Assembly: GCA_017522515.1 (NCBI GenBank)
Contig: JAFWZH010000325.1
Coordinates: 1 to 22,401, forward strand
Origin: Clostridia bacterium
Lineage (GTDB): Bacteria; Bacillota_A; Clostridia; UBA1212; UBA1255
Direction: 5' to 3'
Length of the DNA: 22,401 nt
Position 1 is the stretch's first letter; each line of letters begins with the position of its first letter. The notes under the pieces are model-generated. The model worked only from the letters and a program-made list of their open reading frames with translations. It did no database searches and was not told the DNA's origin. The position numbers and the translations under genes are program-made. Shown here piece after piece: positions 1 through 8,052 of the stretch.

Positions 1-507
1 GTCGCATAGCTCCTGAGCGAAGTAGTCACGCATGGCTACTTCGGTGAAGTAAAGTATCCTGTCGGGTACAGGGTACTGATTGCCTATTACGCTTTCGGCC
101 CACTCATGTACAAGCTCATCGGCATTCGGGCGGTGCTCCTGCAGCATGTAGCGATAGCACTTCTCCAGGAACTCCACACCATGCTCCTTTCGGTGCGTAT
201 TCAGGAACGCCTCGAAACGTGCAGCAATACCCTCCTTATGCGGTATTCCGGCAAGCCCTTCAGTGTACTCCCAGTCGAGACGGCACTCGTCAAGTGAAAA
301 ACGTCCCATTGCAAAGAAAGCCTCTCTGGGAACTGTCGCCACCCAGTTCGGGTTGCCGCGTCCTGCATTCAGCATGGTGCGTGTCATCTTTCTTATGCTC
401 TCGCCCGCAAGTTGAATGAGCCTGTCCTTAAGCTCAAACGGGCTAATCTTCTCCATCTCCTTCTCGAAGGAAACCACTTCGCTGTGGTCGTTAAGTAAAT
501 TATTCAT
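1..507 (-). CDS. asdA: Aspartate 4-decarboxylase (bifunctional aspartate aminotransferase), N-terminal part, cut by left edge
   Basis: The reading frame opens at the ATG complementary to 505-507 and stays open for 169 codons to base 1, so only the N-terminus is present. The protein begins MNNLLNDHSEVVSFEKEMEK and contains SPFELKDRLIQLA, then MLNAGRGNPNWVATVPREAF, which I recognise as the conserved N-terminal block of PLP-dependent aspartate beta-decarboxylases. These fold-type I enzymes turn L-aspartate into L-alanine and CO2, usually with a side aminotransferase activity. The lysine that binds PLP lies in the missing part. The gene is downstream of aspT on the same strand, which is the expected partner. 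A possible -7 element (TATGTTTT on the minus strand, about 525-532) precedes it, so it may have its own promoter as well as read-through from aspT. Family assignment rests on recall of the conserved N-terminus. Confidence 0.85.
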   Translation of the reverse strand, partial: MNNLLNDHSEVVSFEKEMEKISPFELKDRLIQLAGESIRKMTRTMLNAGRGNPNWVATVPREAFFAMGRFSLDECRLDWEYTEGLAGIPHKEGIAARFEAFLNTHRKEHGVEFLEKCYRYMLQEHRPNADELVHEWAESVIGNQYPVPDRILYFTEVAMRDYFAQELCD

Positions 508-663
508 ATAATCGGTTTATAAGATTAAAACATAAGTAACATTCTCTCTTAGCTCTGTTGGCTTCGCCCAAGTTGCTCTCGCTCGGCATAGTAAAAGTAA
601 ACTTTTCTCTGCACTCGCTTACTCGCAACTTTCTCTGTACTCTGTACTCTGTTATCTGTACTC

Positions 664-768
664 TTTGACCCCTCTTGCTTTCCGCGACCCACGCGGCACC
701 ACGGTTGCGGTGCTACGCGTGACCTATCGCTGCAAGTGCTGTCTAAACTTCGCCTACGGCTCAGCTTT
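664..768. repeat. 105-bp direct repeat, copy 1, with hairpin
   Basis: This copy matches bases 780-884 with a single difference (C at 670 against A at 786). The spacing between the copies is 116 bp. Inside it is a long stem: CACGCG (690-695) and GCACCAC (696-702) pair with GCGGTGC (707-713) and CGCGTG (716-721), with a GGTT loop, a TA bulge and a G-T pair. It resembles a REP-type extragenic palindrome, but no transposase of the REP-associated kind is visible nearby. Confidence 0.85.
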
Positions 769-779
769 GCTCTTTCAGC

Positions 780-884
780 TTTGACACCTCTTGCTTTCCG
801 CGACCCACGCGGCACCACGGTTGCGGTGCTACGCGTGACCTATCGCTGCAAGTGCTGTCTAAACTTCGCCTACGGCTCAGCTTT
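780..884. repeat. 105-bp direct repeat, copy 2, with hairpin
   Basis: Second copy of the repeat at 664-768, identical but for one base. The same hairpin occurs at 806-837. An 11-bp linker (769-779) separates the copies. The near identity points to recent duplication or gene conversion. Confidence 0.85.
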
Positions 885-914
885 CATCTTTGCTCTTTGC
901 TCTTTGCTCTTCCC

Positions 915-2633
915 TTATCCTATCATCAGCACTATGAACACGCCCCATAGTATAAGCAACGTATTGCCTACAGCGTATGTAACGGTGTAGCCCAGTGCCG
1001 GTGTTTCGCTGCCGACGCTCTCCTGTATCGCTCCGATTGCAGCAGTTGTCGTTCTTGCACCTGCGCAGCATCCAAGCGCAATGGCAGGGTGGAACTTGAA
1101 CCACTTTATGGCAATGAACAACCCGAACAAGAGAGGCAAAGATGTGGCAATTATGCCTGCGATGAAGAGCGATAGCCCGGCCTCGCGGAAGCCTTCGATA
1201 AATCCTGGTCCGGCCGATATGCCAATGACCGCAATGAAGATGTTAAGTCCCATGTTGTTGAACACCCATAGAGCCGCTTCGGGTATGGCACCCATAGTAG
1301 GGTGGTGCGAACGCCACCAGCCGAATACCAGTCCTGCAATTAGCGCGCCTCCGCTCGTGCTCAGGCTGATAGGCACTCCGCTTATATGAAGCGTGAGAGT
1401 GCCTGCAATTGCACCTAAGATTATGCCTAACGCAAGATATACGATATCGGTCTCGTTGGTAGCAGGGTCGGGGTAGCCAATCTCTTTTGCAGCAGCCATA
1501 ACCTCAACCTTCTTTCCGACAACCTCAATCACATCGCCGGTGTTTATTACAGTTTCAGGGAACACCGGAATGCTGATGCCCATTCTCTTAATTTTCTGTA
1601 TTATCACACCGTGCATGAAAGGCTTGTTGCGGAGCTCGCTTATCTTCTTTCCGCCGTATGCTGTTATTCGCATTCCACGCTTCCCGGCAACAATGCACTT
1701 CATCACCATAACCGGGAACATTAGCAGCGCATCATCGTCAACCTCCTTGCCAATCCAACGCTCCTCGCCAATGGTGTATTCATGTCTTCCGCTAAGCACA
1801 ACCTCGTCACCTATGTTCAGATGCTCATTGGCTCTTATATCATCTATTATGCGTTTCCCTTTCCTTATTCTCTCCACGAACAGTCTCTTGCCCTGTCTTT
1901 CGAAGAATTGCTCCAGGTCGCTCACCCTGCGCTCTTTGGCAAACCAATCGTTCTCTATCCTGTAACAACGGAATTCGACTTCACGTTTTGCATCCATGAA
2001 CCCCGGTCTGTCGCTCTCGTCACGTCCCATGTGGCTCTCCAACTCACGGCAAGCAGCCTTCACCTTGTCTATGCCGCCCAGCATCCTGGGGCCTAAGCGC
2101 GCCAGAATCCAAGCCGACCCGGCAGTACCGAAAATGTAAGTCACGGCATAGGCTACAGGCATTATGTCGAGCATCTTCTGTTGCTCGTCGGCCGGCAGCC
2201 CGAAGTCGCGTATCGTGTCGCCGGCAACACCAATCACCGCGCTTATAGTCTGCGAACCCGACAGGAGACCGGCTGCCTTGCCGGCATTGTAGCCCATAAG
2301 GAGCGCGATGCCCCATGTCGATAGCAGAATGAATACGCACATCACAACGGCAAAATATACCTGAGGCAATCCCTCCTTGCGGAGCCCTGCAAAGAACTGC
2401 GGGCCAACTTTGTATCCGATGGCAAAGAGGAACAGCAGGAACGCCACCTGCTTAAGAGCCCCGGTCATGGGGATATGCAGCTGCCCCACAACAACACCAA
2501 CAAGCAGCACACTCGTCACAATCCCAAGCCCGAATCCCTTGAAATGAATCTTACCGATTAGAAATCCCAATCCCAGTGTAAGGTATATCGCCAATTCAGG
2601 GTGCGCCTGCAAAAGATTAGTAAACCACTCCAT
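915..2633 (-). CDS. aspT: Aspartate/alanine antiporter (AAE transporter family)
   Basis: The 572-residue inner-membrane protein exchanges external aspartate for internal alanine; with aspartate decarboxylase it makes a proton-consuming cycle that generates proton motive force. I start it at [20 protein letters not shown] because the frame upstream (to 2702) encodes no hydrophobic or conserved sequence. The architecture is that of AspT/YidE/YbjL carriers: hydrophobic segments over about residues 1-165, a soluble region at about 180-385 with two RCK_C-like domains, then a second hydrophobic half from about 390 to the end. The second half has the conserved [13 protein letters not shown] and ends FIVLMIG. 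Length is close to known AspT proteins (about 540-570 residues). asdA follows on the same strand after 407 bp. I am confident of the family; aspartate specificity is inferred mainly from the neighbour. Confidence 0.88.
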   Translation of the reverse strand: MEWFTNLLQAHPELAIYLTLGLGFLIGKIHFKGFGLGIVTSVLLVGVVVGQLHIPMTGALKQVAFLLFLFAIGYKVGPQFFAGLRKEGLPQVYFAVVMCVFILLSTWGIALLMGYNAGKAAGLLSGSQTISAVIGVAGDTIRDFGLPADEQQKMLDIMPVAYAVTYIFGTAGSAWILARLGPRMLGGIDKVKAACRELESHMGRDESDRPGFMDAKREVEFRCYRIENDWFAKERRVSDLEQFFERQGKRLFVERIRKGKRIIDDIRANEHLNIGDEVVLSGRHEYTIGEERWIGKEVDDDALLMFPVMVMKCIVAGKRGMRITAYGGKKISELRNKPFMHGVIIQKIKRMGISIPVFPETVINTGDVIEVVGKKVEVMAAAKEIGYPDPATNETDIVYLALGIILGAIAGTLTLHISGVPISLSTSGGALIAGLVFGWWRSHHPTMGAIPEAALWVFNNMGLNIFIAVIGISAGPGFIEGFREAGLSLFIAGIIATSLPLLFGLFIAIKWFKFHPAIALGCCAGARTTTAAIGAIQESVGSETPALGYTVTYAVGNTLLILWGVFIVLMIG

Positions 2634-2795
2634 AACAGTACAGTTTAATTTGAGAAGATAACACGGGGGTAGGGGGATTTGTTTTGGAGAGGTGTTGACC
2701 ACACGTCTGGGGGATATGTGGTTGCTGTTTTTATGACAGTTGTGGATGTTTTCAGCAAATTGGAGTTTAAATGAGGTGATAAAATAAATTTTATT

Positions 2796-2803
2796 TATTT
2801 TTG
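2796..2803 (+). promoter_or_regulatory. Candidate -7 element for the hsd operon
   Basis: TATTTTTG matches the Bacteroidetes -7 consensus TAnnTTTG, 41 bp before the hsdM start codon, in an AT-rich stretch. No convincing TTTG lies at the expected 19-21 bp upstream, so support is partial. Confidence 0.4.
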
Positions 2804-2844
2804 TATATTACACTTTATAGATTTAGAAAATCAAAGACACTATT

Positions 2845-4338
2845 ATGATAACCGGAGAAATCAAAAACCGTATAGATTCTATTTGGGATGCCTTTTGGAC
2901 TGGTGGTATAACCAATTCAATCACCATATTGGAGCAGATGACTTATCTGTTCTTCATGAAGATGCTCGATGATGCTCAAAAGACAAAGGAGGCGAATGCA
3001 AGCATTATGGGTGTAGCAGTGAAAGAACCGACATTCGGTGACGGTATGTGGCATAACCCGGAGACAGACAGGGATGTTGCATACGAAACTTTGCGTTGGA
3101 GCGTATTCAAGAACAAAGAAGCGGAAGAGATGTACCGCATCATCAGCCGTGATGCCTTTGCTTTCATAAAGAACCTGAATAGCGGAAAGGAGTCGGCATA
3201 CAGCAAATTCATGGCGAATGCAACATTTCTTATACAGAACCCACGTACTTTGGTTAAGATTGTCGAAGGCATTGATGCCCTTGATATGAACAACCGTGAT
3301 ACTATGGGCGATGTCTATGAATATGTTCTTGGCAAGATGGCTGCAAGTGGCAACAACGGACAGTTCCGCACTCCACGTCACATAATAAAGATGATGGTTG
3401 ATATGATGCAACCCACATTGCAGGATAGCGTGTGCGACCCTGCAATGGGTTCGGCAGGTTTCATTGTAGAGAGTGCCAAATATGTTCAGGAGCATTACAA
3501 GACAGAACTACTGAAACCGGAGAATATGAAGCACTACAAGAACGGCTTGTTGCACGGCTTCGACACCGACACAACAATGCTTCGTATCGGTGCTATGAAC
3601 CTTATGCTACACGGTGTGGATAACCCCGAGGTGGAGTACAAGGACAGCCTTTCAACCGACAATACCGATGAGAACAGATATACTCTTTGCTTGGCTAATC
3701 CACCATTTGCAGGAAGCCTCGATTATGATGCTGTGAGCAAATCACTGCTTGCCATTACCAAGACAAAGAAAACAGAACTTTTGTTTCTGGCTCTGTTCGT
3801 TAGAATGCTTCAACTGGGTGGCAGATGTGCATCCATTGTTCCCGACGGTGTTCTCTTTGGTACAAGTACAGGACATTTGGCTATACGAAAAGAGATTGTC
3901 GATAACCAGAGATTACAGGCTGTGATTTCAATGCCAAGCGGTGTGTTCAAACCATACGCAGGAGTATCGACGGCGATATTGGTATTTACCAAGACAAATG
4001 CAGGAGGAACGGACAAGGTTTGGTTCTATGACATGACTGCCGACGGGTTTTCACTCAATGATATGCGTAACCCCATTGCCGATAATGACATTCCGGACAT
4101 TGTTAAGCGTTTCCACAACCTTGATGCGGAAGCAGATAGAACCAGAAAGGATAAATCGTTCTTTGTACCAGTTGAGGAAATTCGTGAAAAAGGATATGAC
4201 TTGTCAATCAATAAGTACAAAGAGATTGAACGTGAAAAGGTTGTATATGAGAGCAGTGATGTAATCTTCGGCAGAATAGCATCATTGGAGAGCGAGATTA
4301 TGAATGCCATCAATGATTTCAAAGCTAAGTTTATGTAG
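2845..4338 (+). CDS. hsdM: Type I restriction-modification N6-adenine methyltransferase subunit
   Basis: HsdM transfers a methyl group from S-adenosylmethionine to adenine N6, in an M2S complex for modification and with HsdR for restriction. The 497-residue protein has the family's helical N-terminal domain (about 1-140, with ILEQMTYLFFMKMLDD) and then the amino-methyltransferase fold. FRTPRHIIKMMVDMM is followed by the SAM-binding motif I, DPAMGSAGF (residues 198-206), and the catalytic NPPF (285-288). The length is normal for HsdM and no key motif is missing. It is the first gene of the operon; the stop is 3 bp before the next ATG. The gene is clearly richer in GC than the small genes that follow it, as is hsdR. 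Confidence 0.97.
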   Translation: MITGEIKNRIDSIWDAFWTGGITNSITILEQMTYLFFMKMLDDAQKTKEANASIMGVAVKEPTFGDGMWHNPETDRDVAYETLRWSVFKNKEAEEMYRIISRDAFAFIKNLNSGKESAYSKFMANATFLIQNPRTLVKIVEGIDALDMNNRDTMGDVYEYVLGKMAASGNNGQFRTPRHIIKMMVDMMQPTLQDSVCDPAMGSAGFIVESAKYVQEHYKTELLKPENMKHYKNGLLHGFDTDTTMLRIGAMNLMLHGVDNPEVEYKDSLSTDNTDENRYTLCLANPPFAGSLDYDAVSKSLLAITKTKKTELLFLALFVRMLQLGGRCASIVPDGVLFGTSTGHLAIRKEIVDNQRLQAVISMPSGVFKPYAGVSTAILVFTKTNAGGTDKVWFYDMTADGFSLNDMRNPIADNDIPDIVKRFHNLDAEADRTRKDKSFFVPVEEIREKGYDLSINKYKEIEREKVVYESSDVIFGRIASLESEIMNAINDFKAKFM

Positions 4339-4341
4339 TAT

Positions 4342-5022
4342 ATGGATTGTTTTTACAAGTTTATAACCAACCCTGACTGGTGGAGTGTTATTGCAACTTT
4401 TTTAGCTGCAATTGTTGCAGCTTGGATTACTTATAAGTTTGCTAAGCGCCAAAACGAATTGCAAGAACAGCAAATAAAATTGCAAGAGCAACAAATATTA
4501 CAACAAGAGTATGAAATATATAGCAAACTCTATAAGTTGGTGAAGAGGGCAAATGCTGAGATAGACTATTTTTTTGATGAGATAATAGGAACGTTGGGAG
4601 TTGTGGTATGTATGAAAGCAGAAGATGGTTTTTTGAAATTAAAACTTGACTATATCGAGCAATTATGCAAGGACTTAGAACAGAATGCTATAGACTTTGA
4701 AATTAAGTTTACTAAAGATTTTTTCGATTTGGATAGATACCGGAGTATTCTTAAACTTATGGTTAACAACCTTAAGTTTCTTGTAAAGATGGTAGATGAT
4801 AAAATGATGATTTATGACAGAACTGGTTCATATGCAATTTTTGAAATTGATGGGTGCATGGAAAAAGGGAAAGCGTATTACATAGCACAACATATAAAAG
4901 ACAAACGACACGAGGCTATTATAGGCTCAAATCTTTTGAGCTTTATTGAACGAAAGAATGAACTTCGTGAAAATAATAACGATATTTTAGCAAAAATTCG
5001 TGAACGCTGTAAGGTTGAATAA
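4342..5022 (+). CDS. Membrane-anchored coiled-coil protein of unknown function (RM operon accessory 1)
   Basis: I do not recognise a named family. The 226-residue protein has a short N-terminus, the motif NPDWW (10-14) and one hydrophobic segment at about 15-33 (SVIATFLAAIVAAWITYKFA). A glutamine- and glutamate-rich coiled coil follows (about 37-58, NELQEQQIKLQEQQILQQE). The remaining 165 residues are mixed and charged, probably helical and cytoplasmic. It starts 3 bp after the hsdM stop and ends 4 bp before the next gene, so it is probably translated from the hsd transcript. The gene is more AT-rich than hsdM. Its layout (PDWW, membrane segment, Q-rich coil, then YEIYSKLY) is repeated in the next gene, suggesting an old duplication. 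A role as a membrane tether or sensor for the RM complex is only inference. Confidence 0.85.
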   Translation: MDCFYKFITNPDWWSVIATFLAAIVAAWITYKFAKRQNELQEQQIKLQEQQILQQEYEIYSKLYKLVKRANAEIDYFFDEIIGTLGVVVCMKAEDGFLKLKLDYIEQLCKDLEQNAIDFEIKFTKDFFDLDRYRSILKLMVNNLKFLVKMVDDKMMIYDRTGSYAIFEIDGCMEKGKAYYIAQHIKDKRHEAIIGSNLLSFIERKNELRENNNDILAKIRERCKVE

Positions 5023-5026
5023 TACT

Positions 5027-5689
5027 ATGGATTACGAAACTAAAATATTGCTTAATAGGCTTGTTGAGGAAGTTGAGAAACTCAATGAACCCGATTGGTG
5101 GGTAATTGGTATAACTGTTGTAAGTATAATAATTTCCGGAATTTTGTCATATTTGTTATTTAGATTGACAAAAAAACTTGGTGAACAACAAAATACTCTT
5201 CAACAAAATAATTTAAGAATACAAATGCACCAAAAGTATTTTGAAATATATGATGCATTATGTAATGATTGGCAAATGATCAAAAGTTTGAACCATAAAT
5301 TTGACTCCGTATTGAAAGGTGTAACAGTGTTTGGTCCTAGTGATAGCAAAGTGCAAAATGTTCTAGATAATGCTAAGCAAATATTGCCATCAAAACAATT
5401 GGGTAATCTTGTTTTGTTTTTTACGGATTATAGTGCAATCAAAAAAACGACATCTCAATTGTATTCTTATATAGATCAATTGGACATTGAAACACACCGA
5501 ATTTTAGAAGATAAACTAAAAACAGAGGGATTGGTTGGATTTCTTGAAAAGTTATATGAGGTGAAAGGCAATGATGATATTAATGTTTATTGCAATAGTA
5601 TAAGAAGATTGTTCAATCTTGTGGAGTCTGGCTTTATTGAGCAAATTCGTTCATATTCAGATTTAAGTGATATTGTTAAATGCAAATGA
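5027..5689 (+). CDS. Membrane-anchored coiled-coil protein, probable paralogue of the preceding gene (RM operon accessory 2)
   Basis: I place the start at 5027 (MDYETKILLNRLVEEVEKLN), 4 bp after the previous stop; an upstream in-frame ATG at 5000 would overlap the previous gene. The 220-residue protein has a short amphipathic N-terminus, PDWW (about 22-25), a hydrophobic segment (about 26-45), then a coiled coil with EQQNTLQQNN and the motif YFEIYDAL. This matches the order of elements in the upstream protein, which has YEIYSKLY at the equivalent place, though overall identity is low. The rest is a predicted helical cytoplasmic domain without a motif I recognise. The tandem arrangement suggests that the two proteins may form a hetero-oligomer. 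The function is unknown. Confidence 0.85.
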   Translation: MDYETKILLNRLVEEVEKLNEPDWWVIGITVVSIIISGILSYLLFRLTKKLGEQQNTLQQNNLRIQMHQKYFEIYDALCNDWQMIKSLNHKFDSVLKGVTVFGPSDSKVQNVLDNAKQILPSKQLGNLVLFFTDYSAIKKTTSQLYSYIDQLDIETHRILEDKLKTEGLVGFLEKLYEVKGNDDINVYCNSIRRLFNLVESGFIEQIRSYSDLSDIVKCK

Positions 5690-5731
5690 TTTTGTTAGGT
5701 AAAATATAGATATCTTGTTAATTTTTATAAT

Positions 5732-6220
5732 ATGACACACGAGGAAACCATAAGAGCGTTGGATGAGTTGATTGTATATCTAAACAGGTTTGTTACAACG
5801 AAAAATCTGCCATATAATCTAATAGAAGAAGTGGTTAGGAACTTGAAAGGAATGGATGTATCAAGTATAACAATAAGAAATGTTGCCAATATAAAGATTG
5901 AGAATCCGACTTCCTTGCCTTCATTTTGTATGGATTTGCATCATCTTGAAGTAGAAAGACAAAATAATAATAGAACCGCAATCCAATCCATAATTAGCAT
6001 ACTTAAAAAAGAACAAGAACGTCACAAACAAATATTGATTGAGGAGGAAAAGCAAAAGGCAATAGAAGAACAAACAAAGAATCTTGAATTGCAAGAAAAG
6101 GCTATTGCTGAACAGAAAGAGGCTAACAGGATTTCTAAAAGGGCATTGTGGCTTTCTGCAATAGCAACTATTGCTTCTGTGATAGCGACAGTTATTTCCA
6201 TAATAGCACTTTATAGATAA
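5732..6220 (+). CDS. C-terminally membrane-anchored coiled-coil protein of unknown function (RM operon accessory 3)
   Basis: This 162-residue protein has the reverse layout of the two genes before it. A soluble N-terminal domain of about 85 residues (starting MTHEETIRALDELIVYLNRF) is followed by a long charged coiled coil (about 86-133, rich in K, E and Q), and one hydrophobic segment at the very C-terminus (about 137-160, ending IISIIALYR... as SVIATVISIIALYR). It would sit in the membrane tail-first with the coil in the cytoplasm. A 42-bp AT-rich gap precedes it and 1 bp separates its stop from the hsdS ATG. I recognise no family. Three single-span coiled-coil proteins in a row suggest that they pair through their coils; this is inference. 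Confidence 0.82.
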   Translation: MTHEETIRALDELIVYLNRFVTTKNLPYNLIEEVVRNLKGMDVSSITIRNVANIKIENPTSLPSFCMDLHHLEVERQNNNRTAIQSIISILKKEQERHKQILIEEEKQKAIEEQTKNLELQEKAIAEQKEANRISKRALWLSAIATIASVIATVISIIALYR

Positions 6221-6221
6221 A

Positions 6222-7361
6222 ATGATGAAACAAGGTTGGGAAATAAAGAAACTGGGAGATATTTGTTGTAAAAAACAGCAAATAGCAAGGGCTGTAAAAA
6301 CATATAGTCCATCTGATAGTATTGTATATATTGATATATCAGCCATTGATTCATCAACAAATGAAATAACAGAACCAACGACAATGTTGTTAAAGGATGC
6401 TCCATCAAGAGCACAGCAAGTCGTAGAAAAAAATGATATACTTGTATCATTGGTACGTCCTAATCTTAAAAATATTGCGTTAATATGTGATGATAGAAAT
6501 AATTTAGTTGCTTCAAGTGGATTTTGTATTCTCAGAACAAAAGAAAATCCTCGCTTTCTTAAATACATTGTTATAGGAGAACCATTTACGAATTATTTAA
6601 TTTCGAGAACTTCTGGGGCGAATTATCCTGCAGTGAGAGAAGATGACGTTAAGGGGTATTCTATACCTATTCCACCTCTACCCGAACAGGAAAAGATTGT
6701 TGCAGAGTTGGACTGCCTTTCTTCTGTCATAGAGAAAAAGAAACAGCAGTTAAAGGAATATGATGCCCTTGCACAGTCTATCTTCTACGAAATGTTCGGC
6801 AATCCCATCAATAATGAAAAGGGTTGGAAAGTAAAGGCATTGAAAGATGTTTCTACGCTATTAAATGGTAGAGCATACACGCAAAATGAATTATTAAATG
6901 AGGGAAAATATAAAGTGCTTCGTGTTGGCAATTTCTTTACTAACGGGAACTATTATTATTCTGATTTAGATTTGGAAGAAGATAAATACTGTGATAATGG
7001 AGACTTGCTTTTCGCATGGAGTGCCTCTTTTGGTGCATTCATTTGGAATGAGGGCAAGGTAATATATCACTATCATATATGGAAAGTCTTGTATGATAAG
7101 AATGTATTAGATATACAATATTATAAATATTTACTCAATACTATGACTAATTTTTTTATGAAGGATGTGCATGGTATTGGTATGGTGCATTTAACAAAGG
7201 TTGGTATGGAACAATATGTTTTACCATTACCCCCTCTTGCTCTTCAACAAGAATTTGCATCAAAGATTGAAGCAATAGAAAAGCAAAAGGAACTGATAAA
7301 GCAATCCATTGCCGAAACTGAGATACTGTTCAATAGCCGTATGGATTATTATTTCAATTGA
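6222..7361 (+). CDS. hsdS: Type I restriction-modification specificity subunit
   Basis: HsdS recognises the split DNA target and bridges two HsdM subunits. The 379-residue protein contains two target-recognition domains. The first runs from about residue 3 (WEIKKLGDICC) to about 145 and ends in IPIPPLPEQEKIVAEL. A long helical conserved region follows (about 150-195, SSVIEKKKQQLKEYDALAQS). The second TRD begins at about 203 (GWKVKALKDV) and ends in LPLPPLALQQEFASKI, followed by the second conserved helix. Both conserved regions are present, so the gene is full length. Two ATGs in a row (6222 and 6225) can serve as start. No second hsdS, partial hsdS or recombinase is adjacent, so there is no sign of phase variation. 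The two TRDs differ from each other, implying an asymmetric bipartite target. Confidence 0.95.
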   Translation: MMKQGWEIKKLGDICCKKQQIARAVKTYSPSDSIVYIDISAIDSSTNEITEPTTMLLKDAPSRAQQVVEKNDILVSLVRPNLKNIALICDDRNNLVASSGFCILRTKENPRFLKYIVIGEPFTNYLISRTSGANYPAVREDDVKGYSIPIPPLPEQEKIVAELDCLSSVIEKKKQQLKEYDALAQSIFYEMFGNPINNEKGWKVKALKDVSTLLNGRAYTQNELLNEGKYKVLRVGNFFTNGNYYYSDLDLEEDKYCDNGDLLFAWSASFGAFIWNEGKVIYHYHIWKVLYDKNVLDIQYYKYLLNTMTNFFMKDVHGIGMVHLTKVGMEQYVLPLPPLALQQEFASKIEAIEKQKELIKQSIAETEILFNSRMDYYFN

Positions 7362-7367
7362 TTCATT

Positions 7368-8048
7368 ATGACTAATGAGGAATACCAGAGGCTGATGGAA
7401 AAACATCATATATCACCAATAATAAATCATCTTAACATCAGTTGGGAGGATGTCGAGATTAGCGATGAACCAGATGTAACTATCAAGAACTATGAAGGTA
7501 AGATTATAGGCGTTGAGAACGTTGAATACCATTCAACACAAGATAGGCAAAGAACTGATGCAAGACTTGACAAGATATGTGAAGAATATGAGAAAATATT
7601 AAGAGAACGTGGCGATGTCAGTTTTCAATTAAGCGTACAATTTAGCGATTTTGCCTATTCATTAAAGAGACTCGACAGCAAAAAGGTTATAGAGGATATT
7701 GAATATAGCAGAGGCAGAGAAGCTGGTAAAAGATTTGTATGGCATAGTATGCGTTCTGACATTCTGAAAGACAATGTAAGAGTCCTACGAATGGATACGC
7801 AATTTATCAGTGATGAAATTGATTACTCAATAATCGGGAAACTGATTGAGAATAAAGAACGAAAACTGATAAGTTATAAGCAACTCGAAAAGAATAAATT
7901 TATTGATGAATATTGGTTGAACATTAATATACCTTTTAACGAGGGAGTAATATATAAACCAGAAGATACGCTAAATGTTGAAAGCGACTATACACGTATT
8001 TACCTTTCAACATACGAATTAGGAGATACACCTTTAAGGATAAAATAA
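7368..8048 (+). CDS. Small protein with PD-(D/E)XK nuclease-like pattern (RM operon accessory 4)
   Basis: The 226-residue soluble protein has no named family that I can give with confidence. Near the N-terminus is EPDVTIKNYEGKIIGVENVE, where P35-D36 and the string GVE (48-50) with E53 sit as in families that carry PD(x)nGIEVTE, a divergent PD-(D/E)XK nuclease core. The C-terminal half has the helix IIGKLIENKERKLISYKQL and then DEYWLNINIPF, also typical of those proteins (a K-rich helix, then a strand with WL). The usual lysine of ExK is not where expected, so activity cannot be assumed. It lies between hsdS and hsdR with gaps of 6 and 4 bp. A nuclease or nuclease-like DNA-binding helper fits the context, but this is inference from pattern only. 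Confidence 0.8.
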   Translation: MTNEEYQRLMEKHHISPIINHLNISWEDVEISDEPDVTIKNYEGKIIGVENVEYHSTQDRQRTDARLDKICEEYEKILRERGDVSFQLSVQFSDFAYSLKRLDSKKVIEDIEYSRGREAGKRFVWHSMRSDILKDNVRVLRMDTQFISDEIDYSIIGKLIENKERKLISYKQLEKNKFIDEYWLNINIPFNEGVIYKPEDTLNVESDYTRIYLSTYELGDTPLRIK

Positions 8049-8052
8049 TGAT

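Larger units (their letters stand above)
508..914. other. Gene-free spacer between aspT and asdA, built of intergenic repeats
   Basis: No credible gene lies in these 407 bp; the open frames are short and cross the repeats. From the aspT side the spacer holds a run of GCTCTTT-type heptads (about 886-912), two copies of a 105-bp repeat (664-768 and 780-884), a CTCTGTACTCTGT-type low-complexity stretch (about 633-664) and an imperfect palindromic AAAAGT-AA-ACTTTT (about 592-605). The mosaic looks like dispersed intergenic repeats. The hairpins in the repeats could attenuate transcription between aspT and asdA. Confidence 0.6.

Noticed and set aside
549..818. 89-codon minus-strand frame in the aspT-asdA spacer
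   Set aside because: It runs through the repeats and low-complexity sequence, is arginine/serine-rich and has no start context or family.
664..884. CRISPR-like or integron-like repeat array
   Set aside because: Only two units of 105 bp with an 11-bp linker; no spacers, cas genes or integrase.
2917..3495. 192-codon open frame on the minus strand
   Set aside because: It lies entirely opposite hsdM, whose motifs are certain, and has no recognisable protein features.
5921..6568. 215-codon minus-strand frame rich in F, L, S and C
   Set aside because: It is antisense to accessory gene 3 and hsdS; its hydrophobic look is the complement of K- and E-rich coding.
6222..7361. Phase-variable hsdS locus
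   Set aside because: There is no second or silent hsdS, no inverted repeats flanking the TRDs and no recombinase gene nearby.
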